This document shows, one piece after another, positions 44,692 through 53,404 of a DNA stretch of 64,000 nt. Source of the DNA: Pollutibacter soli (GTDB taxonomy: Bacteria > Bacteroidota > Bacteroidia > Chitinophagales > Chitinophagaceae); the NCBI GenBank assembly GCA_029269725.1, contig JARJHS010000001.1:124001-188000 (forward strand). Direction: 5' to 3'. The notes under the pieces are model-generated. The model saw only the letters and a program-made list of their open reading frames with translations, had not been told where the DNA came from and did not search any database. Each line of letters starts with the position of its first letter. Within the stretch, counting starts at the first letter, position 1. Position numbers and translations under genes: made by a program.

Positions 44692-45030
44692 CTAACCGAT
44701 TTTCATTCCATTGGTTACTTTCATACCCGGTTGAAGAAGAATGACATCTTTTTCTTCATTATATACTCCCAGCACCAGGCATTCGCTGAAAAAATTGCCG
44801 ATCTGTTTTACAGGAAAATTCACAACAGCGATAATTTGTCTTCCTGTCAACTCATCTGGTGAATAGAATTTGGTGATCTGTGCCGATGATTTTTTAATTC
44901 CCAGATCACCAAAATCGATTTGTAATTTATATGCAGGTTTTCTTGCATTCGGAAATGTTTCCGCGCTTATTATCGTACCAACACGCATATCTACTTTTTC
45001 AAAATCTTCCCACGAAAGTTCATAGTTCAT
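44692..45030 (-). CDS. csaA: CsaA-like tRNA-binding domain protein (export chaperone)
   Basis: A 112-residue single OB-fold protein: DFEKVDMRVGTIISAETFPNARKPAYKLQIDFG, SSAQITKFYSPDELTGRQIIAVVNFPVKQIGNFFSECLVLG. This is the CsaA / tRNA-binding domain family, a dimeric secretion-related chaperone in Bacillus. The start codon and the next codons (MNYEL) are made from the heptamer ATGAACT repeated three times, so the ATG at 45030 has out-of-frame ATGs 7 bp apart upstream. Choice of start is based on the family N terminus. Confidence 0.92.
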   Translation of the reverse strand: MNYELSWEDFEKVDMRVGTIISAETFPNARKPAYKLQIDFGDLGIKKSSAQITKFYSPDELTGRQIIAVVNFPVKQIGNFFSECLVLGVYNEEKDVILLQPGMKVTNGMKIG

Positions 45031-45243
45031 AGTTCATATTTTGAACAGCCGGTTTACTGTTTCTCTTTCTGTTTCTGTTTCTACATAACAGTTAACCTGA
45101 TTTTTTATTACAGTTTTCAGTTTTCGGTTTTCAGTTTTCAAAAGCTGTATTCTGATCTCCCAAAAATACGGCTGTTTCACTATGAACTACGAACTATGAA
45201 CTATGACTACTGTAAACATTCAATCTTCAACTTTCAACTCCCT
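45015..45243. repeat. Inverted pair of period-7 arrays upstream of csaA
   Basis: On the plus strand AGTTCAT is repeated three times at 45018-45038 and overlaps the csaA start. TTTTGAACAGCCGG (45039-45052) follows, then a period-6 TGTTTC tract, then CAGTTTT, CAGTTTT, CGGTTTT, CAGTTTT (about 45113-45140). The reverse-complement block ACTATGA, ACTACGA, ACTATGA, ACTATGA lies at 45179-45206. The outer arrays are inverted copies about 140 bp apart. CTTCAAC, TTTCAAC closes the region. Confidence 0.85.
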
Positions 45244-45281
45244 CTCACATTTTTTTCCTACCTTAAAAAAAAATTCCAATT

Positions 45282-46700
45282 ATGCCATATGTATCTGGAT
45301 CCCGTAGAAAATTTATCCGCAATCTCTCCCTTTCTGCTGCGGGCTTTTATATTGTACCGCGTCATGTTCTTGGTAAAGGTTATATCTCTCCGAGCGATAA
45401 ACTCAACATTGCAGCAATCGGAACCGGTGGTAAGGGTATTGTCAATCTGAACCTGTCTTATAATAAAGGTGCTGAAAATATTGTAGCGCTTTGTGATGTC
45501 GACGATCGTCAATCTGTTGAGGCGCGCAAAAACTGGCCCAATGCTCCTTATTATAAAGATTACAGGGAGATGCTGGATAAGGAAGGAAAAAGAATCGATG
45601 GAGTACTTGTAAGTACGCCTGACCACATGCACTATGTACAGACCATTGCGGCAATGCAATTGGGGAAACATGTATATACAGAAAAACCACTGACACATGA
45701 TATTTCTGAAGCTCGGTTACTTACAGAAGCAGAACAGAAATACAAAGTAGTTACCCAAATGGGCAACCAGGGAAGCAGTGGTGATGATACACGCAAAGTA
45801 GAAACATGGATTCAGGAAGGGGTGATCGGAGATGTGCATACGGTTCATGTATGGACGAACCGACCCGCATGGCCGCAGGGTATCCCGACACCAAAAGAAG
45901 TAGAACCGGTTCCCAAAGAAGTTGCCTGGGATCTCTGGCTGGGCACAGCTCCGCAACGTGGATATAATCATGTGTACCTGCCTACCAACTGGCGCGGCTG
46001 GTGGGATTATGGAACAGGAGCTCTGGGTGATATGGGGTGCCACTTTATCGATGTCCCTTTCCGTGCACTCCGACTCGGTTACCCGACAGCGGTAGAATGC
46101 AGTGTTGGTTCGGTGTACACAGGCTTTTTCCAGGAAGCTCATTACGATGACAGCTGTCCGCCATCTGCAAAAATACACATCCAGTTCCCTGCGCGAAATA
46201 ACATGGTGCCTGTCGAAATGATTTGGTATGATGGAGGGATCAAACCCAAACGTCCGGCAGAGCTGCTCCCCGACGAAGCGATGGGAGAGTGGGATGGCGG
46301 CATTATCTTCGAAGGTACCAAAGGCAAACTGATGGCAGGCCTTTTCGGAAGGAAGCCAACGTTATTGCCTACCCGAAATATGAATGAGGCTGCGTTACCT
46401 AAGGCAAAACAGGAATTTGTACCTCGCGGTTCTGAAGGCCACCAGACCCAATGGACCAATGCCTGCAAAAAAGGATGGGGTACCTATACCAGCTCCGCGT
46501 TTTCTCTGGCAGGGCCTCTTACAGAAACGGTGCTGATGGGAAATCTTGCCACCCGAAGCTACGCTTATCGCGATCCTTCTAAAAAAGGAGACAGTGCCTA
46601 TGCTGGTCGCAAGCAATTGTTGTGGGACGGAAAGAACATGCGCATCACGAATTTTGAACCAGCCAATCAGTTTGTAAAAAGAGTGTACCGTAAGTTCTAA
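45282..46700 (+). CDS. Gfo/Idh/MocA-family oxidoreductase, Tat-exported
   Basis: A 472-residue protein. A twin-arginine signal opens it (SRRKFIRNLSLSAAGFYIV). The Rossmann nucleotide site is AAIGTGGKG, followed by VSTPDHMH and the EKP motif TEKPLTHDISEA. The C-terminal alpha/beta domain of the family follows (WDYGTGALGDMGCHFIDVPFRAL). Such exported NAD(P)-dependent oxidoreductases are abundant in Bacteroidota and act on sugars or sugar acids; the cofactor is probably inserted before export. The last 35 codons have a degenerate duplicate at 51457-51567. It ends at a strong terminator. Confidence 0.92.
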   Translation: MPYVSGSRRKFIRNLSLSAAGFYIVPRHVLGKGYISPSDKLNIAAIGTGGKGIVNLNLSYNKGAENIVALCDVDDRQSVEARKNWPNAPYYKDYREMLDKEGKRIDGVLVSTPDHMHYVQTIAAMQLGKHVYTEKPLTHDISEARLLTEAEQKYKVVTQMGNQGSSGDDTRKVETWIQEGVIGDVHTVHVWTNRPAWPQGIPTPKEVEPVPKEVAWDLWLGTAPQRGYNHVYLPTNWRGWWDYGTGALGDMGCHFIDVPFRALRLGYPTAVECSVGSVYTGFFQEAHYDDSCPPSAKIHIQFPARNNMVPVEMIWYDGGIKPKRPAELLPDEAMGEWDGGIIFEGTKGKLMAGLFGRKPTLLPTRNMNEAALPKAKQEFVPRGSEGHQTQWTNACKKGWGTYTSSAFSLAGPLTETVLMGNLATRSYAYRDPSKKGDSAYAGRKQLLWDGKNMRITNFEPANQFVKRVYRKF

Positions 46701-46770
46701 ACGAAAACATACTTTTCTCAGGATATGTAAAAGTCCGGTTGAGCTAAACGAGGATATTTTAATAGATAAC

Positions 46771-46800
46771 AAACCACCCGTCCCGGGTGGTTTTCATTTT
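46771..46800 (+). terminator. Terminator after oxidoreductase
   Basis: A 10-bp stem AAACCACCCG / CGGGTGGTTT (46771-46780, 46784-46793) with a 3-nt loop and TTTTCATTTT downstream. Confidence 0.85.
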
Positions 46801-46950
46801 ATACCTACCTGATCTCAGCCCGGTATGAAATGATTTCAATCATACCAACAGGTGATCTGCATCCTCGGATTTCCGAAACTGGTATTTTATTTTGAAAGAC
46901 TTTTTTCTGCATGCAGAAGATATCTTCTGAAGTTCACTAACAGATATTGA

Positions 46951-49900
46951 ATGCAACGGTTACCTATTCTTATTCTTTCGTGCCTGATCTGGCCGGTGAA
47001 AATGCTGTTTGCCCAGCCGGTATTGTATGGTGTGACTCAATCTGAAGGGTATAATAATGGTGATATTATAAAGGTGGAAACTTCCACGGGCACCATTACT
47101 TCATTGTACGGTTTTCCTGAAGATATTCTGAATCCTGCCACGGCAGGAGGACTAATGCAGGCAAAAGATGGGAAACTGTACGGGATGACGCGCAACGGGG
47201 GAAAATTCGGAGTTGGTTCAATTTTTTCCTGGGACCCTGTTGGCAAAATTTTCCAGAAAGAATTTGAATTTTCTCCGGAAAACGGTGTGAACCCGGTAGG
47301 TCCGTTAGTGCAGGCGAGAAATGGCTTGCTTTACGGCGTAACACAGGGAGAAAGTGGTATCTCCGGCGTCGTTTTTTCCTTTGATCCGGTTTCTCATGTC
47401 TATAACAAGTTACATGAATTCAGTTCGGCATTCCCGGGGGTCAGCCCGGTCTCAGGACTGGTAGCGGCACCTGACGGAAAACTCTATGGGACTACTCCCA
47501 CGCAAACTCCGGTATCGTATGGGACTGTATATGGTATTGATCCTGAAAGCGGCGGATATTACCTGATATTTAATTCGACCGATGTCGACAGATATTCATT
47601 TTACAGCAGACTAACGGTGAGCAGTAGTGGAGGAATCTATGGAATCGGAAGAAGCGGAATAGTTTTCAGCGTTTACCAAAATTCAATTCAGGAATTATAC
47701 AGGCTTCAACCCTCCGAAGCCATAGATCCAACCAGTCATCTGATTGCTGGTCCTGGTGGTATTTTATACGGTTCCGCTGAAGGTGGAACTTCGGATAAAG
47801 GCGTGATCTTTTCATTTGATCCGCGTTCTAAAAAATATACTAAGCTTGCTGATACTGCGATCACTATTAGTTTCCTTAAAAAGGATGAAATGCGGCTGGT
47901 GGGTTTTAAAAACAGAGAAGACGGCGCTGAGGGAACTATTGAATCTTTCGATATAGCTCATCACATATTTACATCAAATCTTGATCTTTCACAAACACTG
48001 GGAAAATTTCACTGTACCGAGATCCTTGCGGCGAACGATGGAAAATGGTACTGGACTACTGAAGCCGGCGGGATTCCGGAACTTGGAACACTATATGCGC
48101 TCAATCCGACTGACGGGTCAGACGAACTATTGTACGATTTCCGCAATGTACATGGTTCAAGGCCCCAGGAAAGCCTTGTATTTGGTAACTCAGGAAAACT
48201 ATATGGTGTTACAAACGGCGGTGGAAATAATGGGCTGGGGGTGTTATTCTGTTTTGATACTACGCTCAACCGGTATTCAAAACTGTACGATTTTAATTTT
48301 TCAGACGGAGCCAATCCATCTGGTAAACTCGTCAAAGGTCAACATGGAAAACTGTTCGGTTTGACAGGTGGAGGCGGGCAATATGGTTTCGGTACTATCT
48401 ATTCATTTGATCCGGCCACCCATATCTTTACCAGGTTATTCGATTTCAACGGCAGCAATGGTAATGGTCCCGAAGGTAGCCTGCTGATCACCCAAACAGA
48501 CAAATTGATTGGCACCACACAAACCGGGGGGAACTTAAATCTCGGTGTGTTGTTTTCATTCGACCTTACTGATAGCAGTTACGAAGTGCTGTTTCATTTT
48601 GACTCACATAAAGGTCAATATCCTGTGGCAAATGTTATTCAAACAAGTAATGGCCGGCTGTATGGAATGGCAGCAGGTGGTGCAAACAATTTCGGGATAA
48701 TATACTCATATGATACACTGACGGGAGAAACGTCAGTTCACTATGATTTTGACGGTGTGAATGGTGGAAATAATGCGGGTAATTTATTCGAGGCTAAAGA
48801 CAGAAATTTATATGGATTAACGCGGATTGGAGGAAAAGACAATATTGGTGTCCTCTTTTCATTTGATCCTCGTTTAAATGTATATACCAGACTGTATGAT
48901 TTCAGGTATATCTACGGACATTATCCCGAGGGAAGTCTCACACAGGGAAATGATGGCAAATTATATGGGATGACCAGAAGTGGCGGAGCCGCAGCTGCGG
49001 GTGTTGTTTTCTCCTATGACATCCAGAGTAAGATATACTCTGTTGTTGGTGAATTTGACCTGAAAAACGGCTCATATCCCTCAAGTGGCGAATTAATCGA
49101 ACCTGCCGGATGCGGGAACTTCAGCGTCGCTGCATACAATTCAGGACCAGTTTGCTCAGGTTCTGCAATTACTTTGTCGGTTGACGGGCGATTTAGTTAT
49201 CAATGGGAGGGCCCCGGCGGATTTTTGTCAAATGAAAAAAATCCTGTGATAACAAACACGGATACCTCAGATGCCGGAATGTATATTGTGACTGCAACGT
49301 CTGAAGATGGTTGTGAAACAGTTGATTCGACCCGGATTTTCGTGTATTCTTTGCCGGTAGATCCTGTGATCATAGCCAGCGGTCCAACGAAATTTTGTGA
49401 AGGCGGAGAAGTGTTGCTAATCACTAATTCGACGCTAAATCCAGTATGGATGAAGGATGGCCTGTTGATTAATGCGGGAGCAGATACGATTGTCGCTACT
49501 GTATCCGGCTATTATTATCTGATGGTAACAGACAATAATTCATGCAGGGCTTTGTCGGATTCAGTGCAGATTGTAGTTGATAAAAATCCGGACACTCCTG
49601 CGATTCACTGGGATGGCATCTGGCTGTCAACTGCACAGGGCCCTTATCAGTTTCAATGGCTGGTTGACAATACTGAAATACCTTCTGCTGTTGCATACAG
49701 GTATCAACCCATACGTACAGGAAACTACAGCGTGGAGATTCGTAATCAGGAAGGATGTGTTACAAGGTCAAATCAATACACATTATCAGCAACATCCTCA
49801 GGCAGCGAAATCAATATCGGTGGTGCTATAGTCCGCTGTTATCCAAACCCTGCAAGTTCGGCATTATATCTTCATAACAAAAACCTCCCACTGAAAAAAA

Positions 49901-50064
49901 TCAGGTTACAAATGGTTGATGGAGCAGGAAGGGTTCTCCTGGAAAGATATTTTTCCGGAACCTTCACTACAGTTGATGTAAGCAGGATGCCTGCAGGCCT
50001 GTACACCATTGTTTTAAGTGATGACAGTGATAGGTCTCATCTTCAAATTACCATTGCCCGCTAG
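46951..50064 (+). CDS. GloVer-repeat surface protein with Ig-like domains and T9SS sorting signal
   Basis: A 1037-residue protein with signal peptide ending near LFAQ. It carries thirteen copies of the repeat GKLYGMTxxGGxxxxGxxFSxDP (the choice-of-anchor tandem GloVer repeat), spread over residues 20-700, likely a multi-bladed beta-propeller. Three Ig-like domains follow (about 715-960; CSGSAITLSVDGRFSYQWEG, CEGGEVLLITNSTLNPVWMK, YQFQWLVDNTEIPSAVAYR). It ends with a T9SS type A sorting domain (CYPNPASSALYLHN, VDVSRMPAGLYTIVLSD, ITIAR). It is exported across the outer membrane by T9SS and attached to the surface. The role is unknown; adhesion is a guess. Confidence 0.9.
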   Translation: MQRLPILILSCLIWPVKMLFAQPVLYGVTQSEGYNNGDIIKVETSTGTITSLYGFPEDILNPATAGGLMQAKDGKLYGMTRNGGKFGVGSIFSWDPVGKIFQKEFEFSPENGVNPVGPLVQARNGLLYGVTQGESGISGVVFSFDPVSHVYNKLHEFSSAFPGVSPVSGLVAAPDGKLYGTTPTQTPVSYGTVYGIDPESGGYYLIFNSTDVDRYSFYSRLTVSSSGGIYGIGRSGIVFSVYQNSIQELYRLQPSEAIDPTSHLIAGPGGILYGSAEGGTSDKGVIFSFDPRSKKYTKLADTAITISFLKKDEMRLVGFKNREDGAEGTIESFDIAHHIFTSNLDLSQTLGKFHCTEILAANDGKWYWTTEAGGIPELGTLYALNPTDGSDELLYDFRNVHGSRPQESLVFGNSGKLYGVTNGGGNNGLGVLFCFDTTLNRYSKLYDFNFSDGANPSGKLVKGQHGKLFGLTGGGGQYGFGTIYSFDPATHIFTRLFDFNGSNGNGPEGSLLITQTDKLIGTTQTGGNLNLGVLFSFDLTDSSYEVLFHFDSHKGQYPVANVIQTSNGRLYGMAAGGANNFGIIYSYDTLTGETSVHYDFDGVNGGNNAGNLFEAKDRNLYGLTRIGGKDNIGVLFSFDPRLNVYTRLYDFRYIYGHYPEGSLTQGNDGKLYGMTRSGGAAAAGVVFSYDIQSKIYSVVGEFDLKNGSYPSSGELIEPAGCGNFSVAAYNSGPVCSGSAITLSVDGRFSYQWEGPGGFLSNEKNPVITNTDTSDAGMYIVTATSEDGCETVDSTRIFVYSLPVDPVIIASGPTKFCEGGEVLLITNSTLNPVWMKDGLLINAGADTIVATVSGYYYLMVTDNNSCRALSDSVQIVVDKNPDTPAIHWDGIWLSTAQGPYQFQWLVDNTEIPSAVAYRYQPIRTGNYSVEIRNQEGCVTRSNQYTLSATSSGSEINIGGAIVRCYPNPASSALYLHNKNLPLKKIRLQMVDGAGRVLLERYFSGTFTTVDVSRMPAGLYTIVLSDDSDRSHLQITIAR

Positions 50065-50086
50065 TAACAACTTGCTCTCCCACTCT

Positions 50087-50158
50087 CATTTCCCTATCGC
50101 ACTTCCTACTTCGTCCTTCATACTTCGTCCTTCATACTTCGTCCTTCCCAAATCCGTC
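50087..50158. repeat. Period-7 array overlapping the 3' end of the LuxR pseudogene
   Basis: Units CACTTCC, TACTTCG, TCCTTCA, TACTTCG, TCCTTCA, TACTTCG, TCCTTCC run without a break. The last codons of the frameshifted LuxR gene and its stop at 50118 are within this array, so repeat growth has altered or replaced the original C terminus. Confidence 0.85.
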
Positions 50159-50908
50159 CTCTCTTCAGCGCATGCGCAATCAGATCCGCAGTTTTTGTAC
50201 AGCCTGTTTTTTCCAATAAATTTTTTCTGAGTGTGTTTACAGTATGTTTGCTGATGAAATATTGTTCACTGATTTCGGCGCTGGATTTTCCGCGGCGAGC
50301 AGTGTGAGGATTTTCGTTTCTCTTCGGGTTAATCCTGTGGTTCCGGCTTCGAAGAGATTATCAACTTTGACATCATCATATGAAGGTTCTCCATTCATGC
50401 CGATGAGCGACAACACCGGCGTTCCATGCATCTTGAGGTGGCTGATATCGGTATGTACACCGAACGTTCGTATCACGCGGTTATCCTCAAACTGAACTGA
50501 AATCACCTGTTGCAAAATCCGGATATAACTGCCATCAGCTTTTTGAATCCTGTAATCGTAACGGACCTTGTAATTGGGAATTCTATCCATCGTTAGCCCA
50601 CTATAAAAGTCAGCTACTTTGCTTTCAAAATTCAGAAACCAGGATTGATCTTCCGGGTGAATTTTGCTCAGAATCATTGGAACATTAATCTGATCACGAG
50701 GATAACCGAGCACTTCCGAGATTTCATTACTCACGAGGTCGAATTTCATATCCCGGAGGTTGGTGACATAATAGTAGTAATCACCAGCCATAAAGAAATC
50801 GAGCAGACGTTTGTAAATATTGACATCGAAAGTAAAATCATTGATCTGGTCGGGCTTGCTTATTTTTTTCCAGATTTTATCGGTCTGCTTTTCAAAAAGA
50901 GGTTGCAT
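50118..50908 (-). pseudogene. PAS-LuxR transcriptional regulator with a single-base frameshift
   Basis: From the ATG of MQPLFEKQTDK the frame encodes a PAS_3-type sensor domain (YYVTNLRDMKFDLVSNEISE, KVRYDYRIQKADGSYIRILQ). It enters the LuxR HTH at GLTRRETKILTLLAAEN, then leaves frame and stops at 50237. In the next frame the HTH continues perfectly: SSAEISEQYFISKHTVNTLR, then KNLLEKTGCTKTADLIAHAL, to a stop at 50118. Restoring one base near 50290 (in TTTTCCGCGG) gives the family LLAxGKSSAEIS motif. The alternative GTG start at 50935 is possible. It is either a recent pseudogene or a sequencing error. The intact product would be a PAS-regulated DNA-binding protein of about 262 residues. Confidence 0.85.
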
Positions 50909-51313
50909 AAAATGGTTTGGATTTTTCAGAATCACAATAGCGCGAAGGTGATTGTCTGCTTCCGGATATTTTTTCCATTTGGGTGTTTTCTATAATCTTT
51001 TCATTGAATATGTACTCAGAAAATACCTAACAATCAGTATTGTCTGCGCGCACTTCTTCTTTTAAATTTGATGCGATTTAAAAATGCTTTTGGTTTCGCT
51101 TCGACAGAGTAGAAGTTTCGCATTGAAATGGTGTTTTATTTTCAGATGATTTGATCTTACAGCATTTTACCGGCAAACTGCTCTTCACTATGAATTATCC
51201 GACACAAAAATGTATTCAGTGAAAAAAAGATTTAATGCCGTTTGAGAAAAGGGTGAAATCACTGATTTTGTTTTTGCACTGTCAATTGTTATAAAAGATA
51301 TCTAAAAAGTCAG
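50909..51313. other. Gene-free intergenic stretch
   Basis: About 400 bp with no supportable gene on either strand. It must contain the promoter of the LuxR-type gene. AT-rich, no array of period 7 seen. Confidence 0.45.
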
Positions 51314-51379
51314 CCGTTGCTAACCCCGATCCCCGACCTGCGCCCGCAACGGGTTTTTTAAGCGCAGGTTTTTTATTTT
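51314..51379 (+). ncRNA. Two overlapping terminator hairpins, possible attenuator or sRNA 3' end
   Basis: Hairpin 1 pairs CCGTTGC (51314-51320) with GCAACGG (51346-51352) and is followed by TTTTTT. Hairpin 2 pairs ACCTGCGC (51336-51343) with GCGCAGGT (51362-51369), encloses a small CCCG/CGGG stem, and is followed by TTTTTATTTT. The two share bases and exclude each other. No gene ends just upstream, so this may terminate an unannotated small RNA or act as a leader for the orphan gene tail downstream. Confidence 0.5.
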
Positions 51380-51456
51380 CCTGACTACCCAAACCTTCAG
51401 GCAATACCGCTGATTTTATAGGACAGGTACACTCATACTATTTCTTGGAGTCTGTT

Positions 51457-51567
51457 GCTAATGCTTATGCTGGTCGCAAGCAATTGCTGTGGGATGGGAA
51501 AAATATGAAGATTACTAATTTTGAACCGGCGAATTTGTTTGTGAAAAGAGAATACAGGAAGTTCTGA
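51457..51567 (+). pseudogene. Orphan 3' tail of a Gfo/Idh/MocA oxidoreductase gene
   Basis: An in-frame 36-codon segment reads ANAYAGRKQLLWDGKNMKIT then NFEPANLFVKREYRKF and a TGA. It matches the last 35 residues of the oxidoreductase at 45282-46700 (SAYAGRKQLLWDGKNMRITN...) with four substitutions, while the DNA differs at many third positions. Upstream of 51457 the frame has no similarity. It is the relic of a second paralog whose body was deleted or replaced at a sharp breakpoint. Confidence 0.85.
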
Positions 51568-51600
51568 GTACAAAGTTGAAAGTTCAAAAATGCAACTTCA
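51568..51600. repeat. Short period-7 array (GTTGAAA type)
   Basis: GTACAAA, GTTGAAA, GTTCAAA, AATGCAA directly follow the stop codon of the orphan oxidoreductase tail. Confidence 0.5.
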
Positions 51601-51679
51601 CCGGGCACATTTAATGTGAAAGAGGCTTATACCTGATTGTTTATCATAAATGCACACCGATGCTTAATTAAATGAAAAG

Positions 51680-51710
51680 CTCTATGCAGGAATGCATAGA
51701 GTTTTTTTTG
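51680..51710. terminator. Bidirectional terminator after S74 operon
   Basis: A 9-bp stem CTCTATGCA / TGCATAGAG (51680-51688, 51693-51701) with loop GGAA and eight T on the plus strand. The other flank is AAAAG, giving a shorter T-run on the minus strand, where it ends the S74 gene cluster. Confidence 0.8.
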
Positions 51711-51765
51711 ATTGAAAACAAACTTATATGTGTCAATTCTGCAATTCTCCAACGGGGAAAAGCAA

Positions 51766-53370
51766 TTATTTTTTCCGTGAATTATTTGTTTCACGGCTGG
51801 TACTGGCTTCCCCGGTATTTAGTTCTTTGTAGACTTGTTTCAGGCCGGCGAGTTGTTTTTTCAGCAGTTCAATTGCCTTCTTTTTGTCTTCCTGTTGTTG
51901 ATTCAATTCCTGTACGGCTTTTACCAACGGAACGACAAAAAGTGAATAGCGAAGAGCATATAGGTCGGATTCATTTTGTGGGCGCTCAACACCATCAAAA
52001 TCAAAGCCAACTGATTTTGCGGCTTTCTCCACGTCTTGGGCAACAAAGCCTGCAGTCTTAACTGATGCGGGCCTTTGCCGCACTTCTGCAACTTCTCCAT
52101 TTTCATTAACTTCCACAGGCTGTTCATTGTTGAGGATTTTTTCTATGGCTGCATGATCTACAGTGTAAATTACTGGCTTTAATTTATTGATTAATGCAAG
52201 GCCCGGAACGTCTTCTTCCACATCAGTTTTCAATCTGGCATCACTTACATTGTTCCAGGGGCGTGAGCCGCCAATGGCAGAAGTGAATTGGTATCCGAAA
52301 CGGATTTGTTTGCTGGCAGTTACTCTGCTTCCGAATCCAATCGCGGTTGATTCCGAGAATCCGGATTCACTTGCATCAGTATAAGGCCCGGCGAATGTCA
52401 TATAGGAGCCCGTTTTATGCGTCTTACCAGCTTCTATACCAATGGCTGTGTTGAAATTGCCGGTAGTTATATTTCTAAGTGCACGGTAGCCAACCGCTGT
52501 ATTTGACGAACCTGTAGCGTAATACATAGCCTCCCAACCTACCGCTACATTGCTGCTGCCGGTTTCGTTGGTGAACAAAGCATAAGCACCAGCAGAAGTA
52601 TTATAGTTGCCGGATTTATTTGTGAGTGAATTTAAATATCCGAGAGCTACATTGTATTCACCGATGGTGTTTTTGTACATGGCATTGAATCCGACTACAC
52701 AATTGTGGGAACCTGCAGTATTGGAATAGAGTGATGATGTACCGATAGCCAGGTTATTATAACCGCCGCCACTATAATACATTGCCTCAGTACCAACTAC
52801 AGTGTTTTGATAATTTGCATAGTTCTGAACCGGAAAGCCAGGTGGATTATTCCCATAGACGGCGTAGGATCCTACAGCTACAATATTATAGGGTTTAATC
52901 CCGGCAAGATTGATTGAACCAAATCCCGTATTTGAATAGCCGGTTACATTCGGCGACATTGAATAGCCAATAGCTGTATTTGAATAACCTGTTGTTGTGA
53001 AATATAAAGTTTGCGCTCCAATTCCCGTATTATTATGTCCGGTTGTGATTGCTTTCCCACTTAGGTAACCGGCGATGGTATTGTAATTACCGGACATGGT
53101 AGAGTTTTTGGTATCACCTATTAGAATATTTCCGGTCCCCGGAGCCCGAAATGTCGGAAATCCATTCAGGTATAACGTTTCGGAAAGTTGAAGCACATAC
53201 CATGTTTTGGCACTGCTGCCAAATGATAATGTACCGGTGCTGGCTGGCAAAATATTGCTGTTGATTTTTGTGACAGAAATGTTATTCAATTGACGGTTGG
53301 CCTGACTGAAAGCCAATTGAATCTGAAAGTTGAATAATCCGGCAATTATAAATGCTATTATTTTGTTCAT
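51766..53370 (-). CDS. Tail-fiber-like protein with intact S74 chaperone domain
   Basis: A 534-residue exported protein with signal peptide to AFSQ. A short N-terminal beta region (GTLSFGSSAKTWYVLQLSETLYLNGFP) leads into about 12 YadA-head-like repeats of the form NTAIGxxAL...TG (residues 85-345). Then comes the peptidase S74 / endosialidase chaperone domain, NVSDARLKTDVEEDVPGLALI, with both Ser376 and Lys381 of the SDxRxK motif. A coiled coil (QELNQQQEDKKKAIELLKKQ) ends the protein. Phage S74 domains trimerise and cut themselves off the fibre (family knowledge). It is third of three paralogous genes and has no T9SS domain. Confidence 0.9.
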   Translation of the reverse strand: MNKIIAFIIAGLFNFQIQLAFSQANRQLNNISVTKINSNILPASTGTLSFGSSAKTWYVLQLSETLYLNGFPTFRAPGTGNILIGDTKNSTMSGNYNTIAGYLSGKAITTGHNNTGIGAQTLYFTTTGYSNTAIGYSMSPNVTGYSNTGFGSINLAGIKPYNIVAVGSYAVYGNNPPGFPVQNYANYQNTVVGTEAMYYSGGGYNNLAIGTSSLYSNTAGSHNCVVGFNAMYKNTIGEYNVALGYLNSLTNKSGNYNTSAGAYALFTNETGSSNVAVGWEAMYYATGSSNTAVGYRALRNITTGNFNTAIGIEAGKTHKTGSYMTFAGPYTDASESGFSESTAIGFGSRVTASKQIRFGYQFTSAIGGSRPWNNVSDARLKTDVEEDVPGLALINKLKPVIYTVDHAAIEKILNNEQPVEVNENGEVAEVRQRPASVKTAGFVAQDVEKAAKSVGFDFDGVERPQNESDLYALRYSLFVVPLVKAVQELNQQQEDKKKAIELLKKQLAGLKQVYKELNTGEASTSRETNNSRKK

Positions 53371-53404
53371 GATTTATTTTTGTCAGGGTTCAAGGGATTT
53401 TTTT

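Noticed and set aside
45050-45110. TGTTTC tract as part of the period-7 system
   Set aside because: This tract has period 6, so it was recorded in the region but not counted as support for the 7-bp rule.
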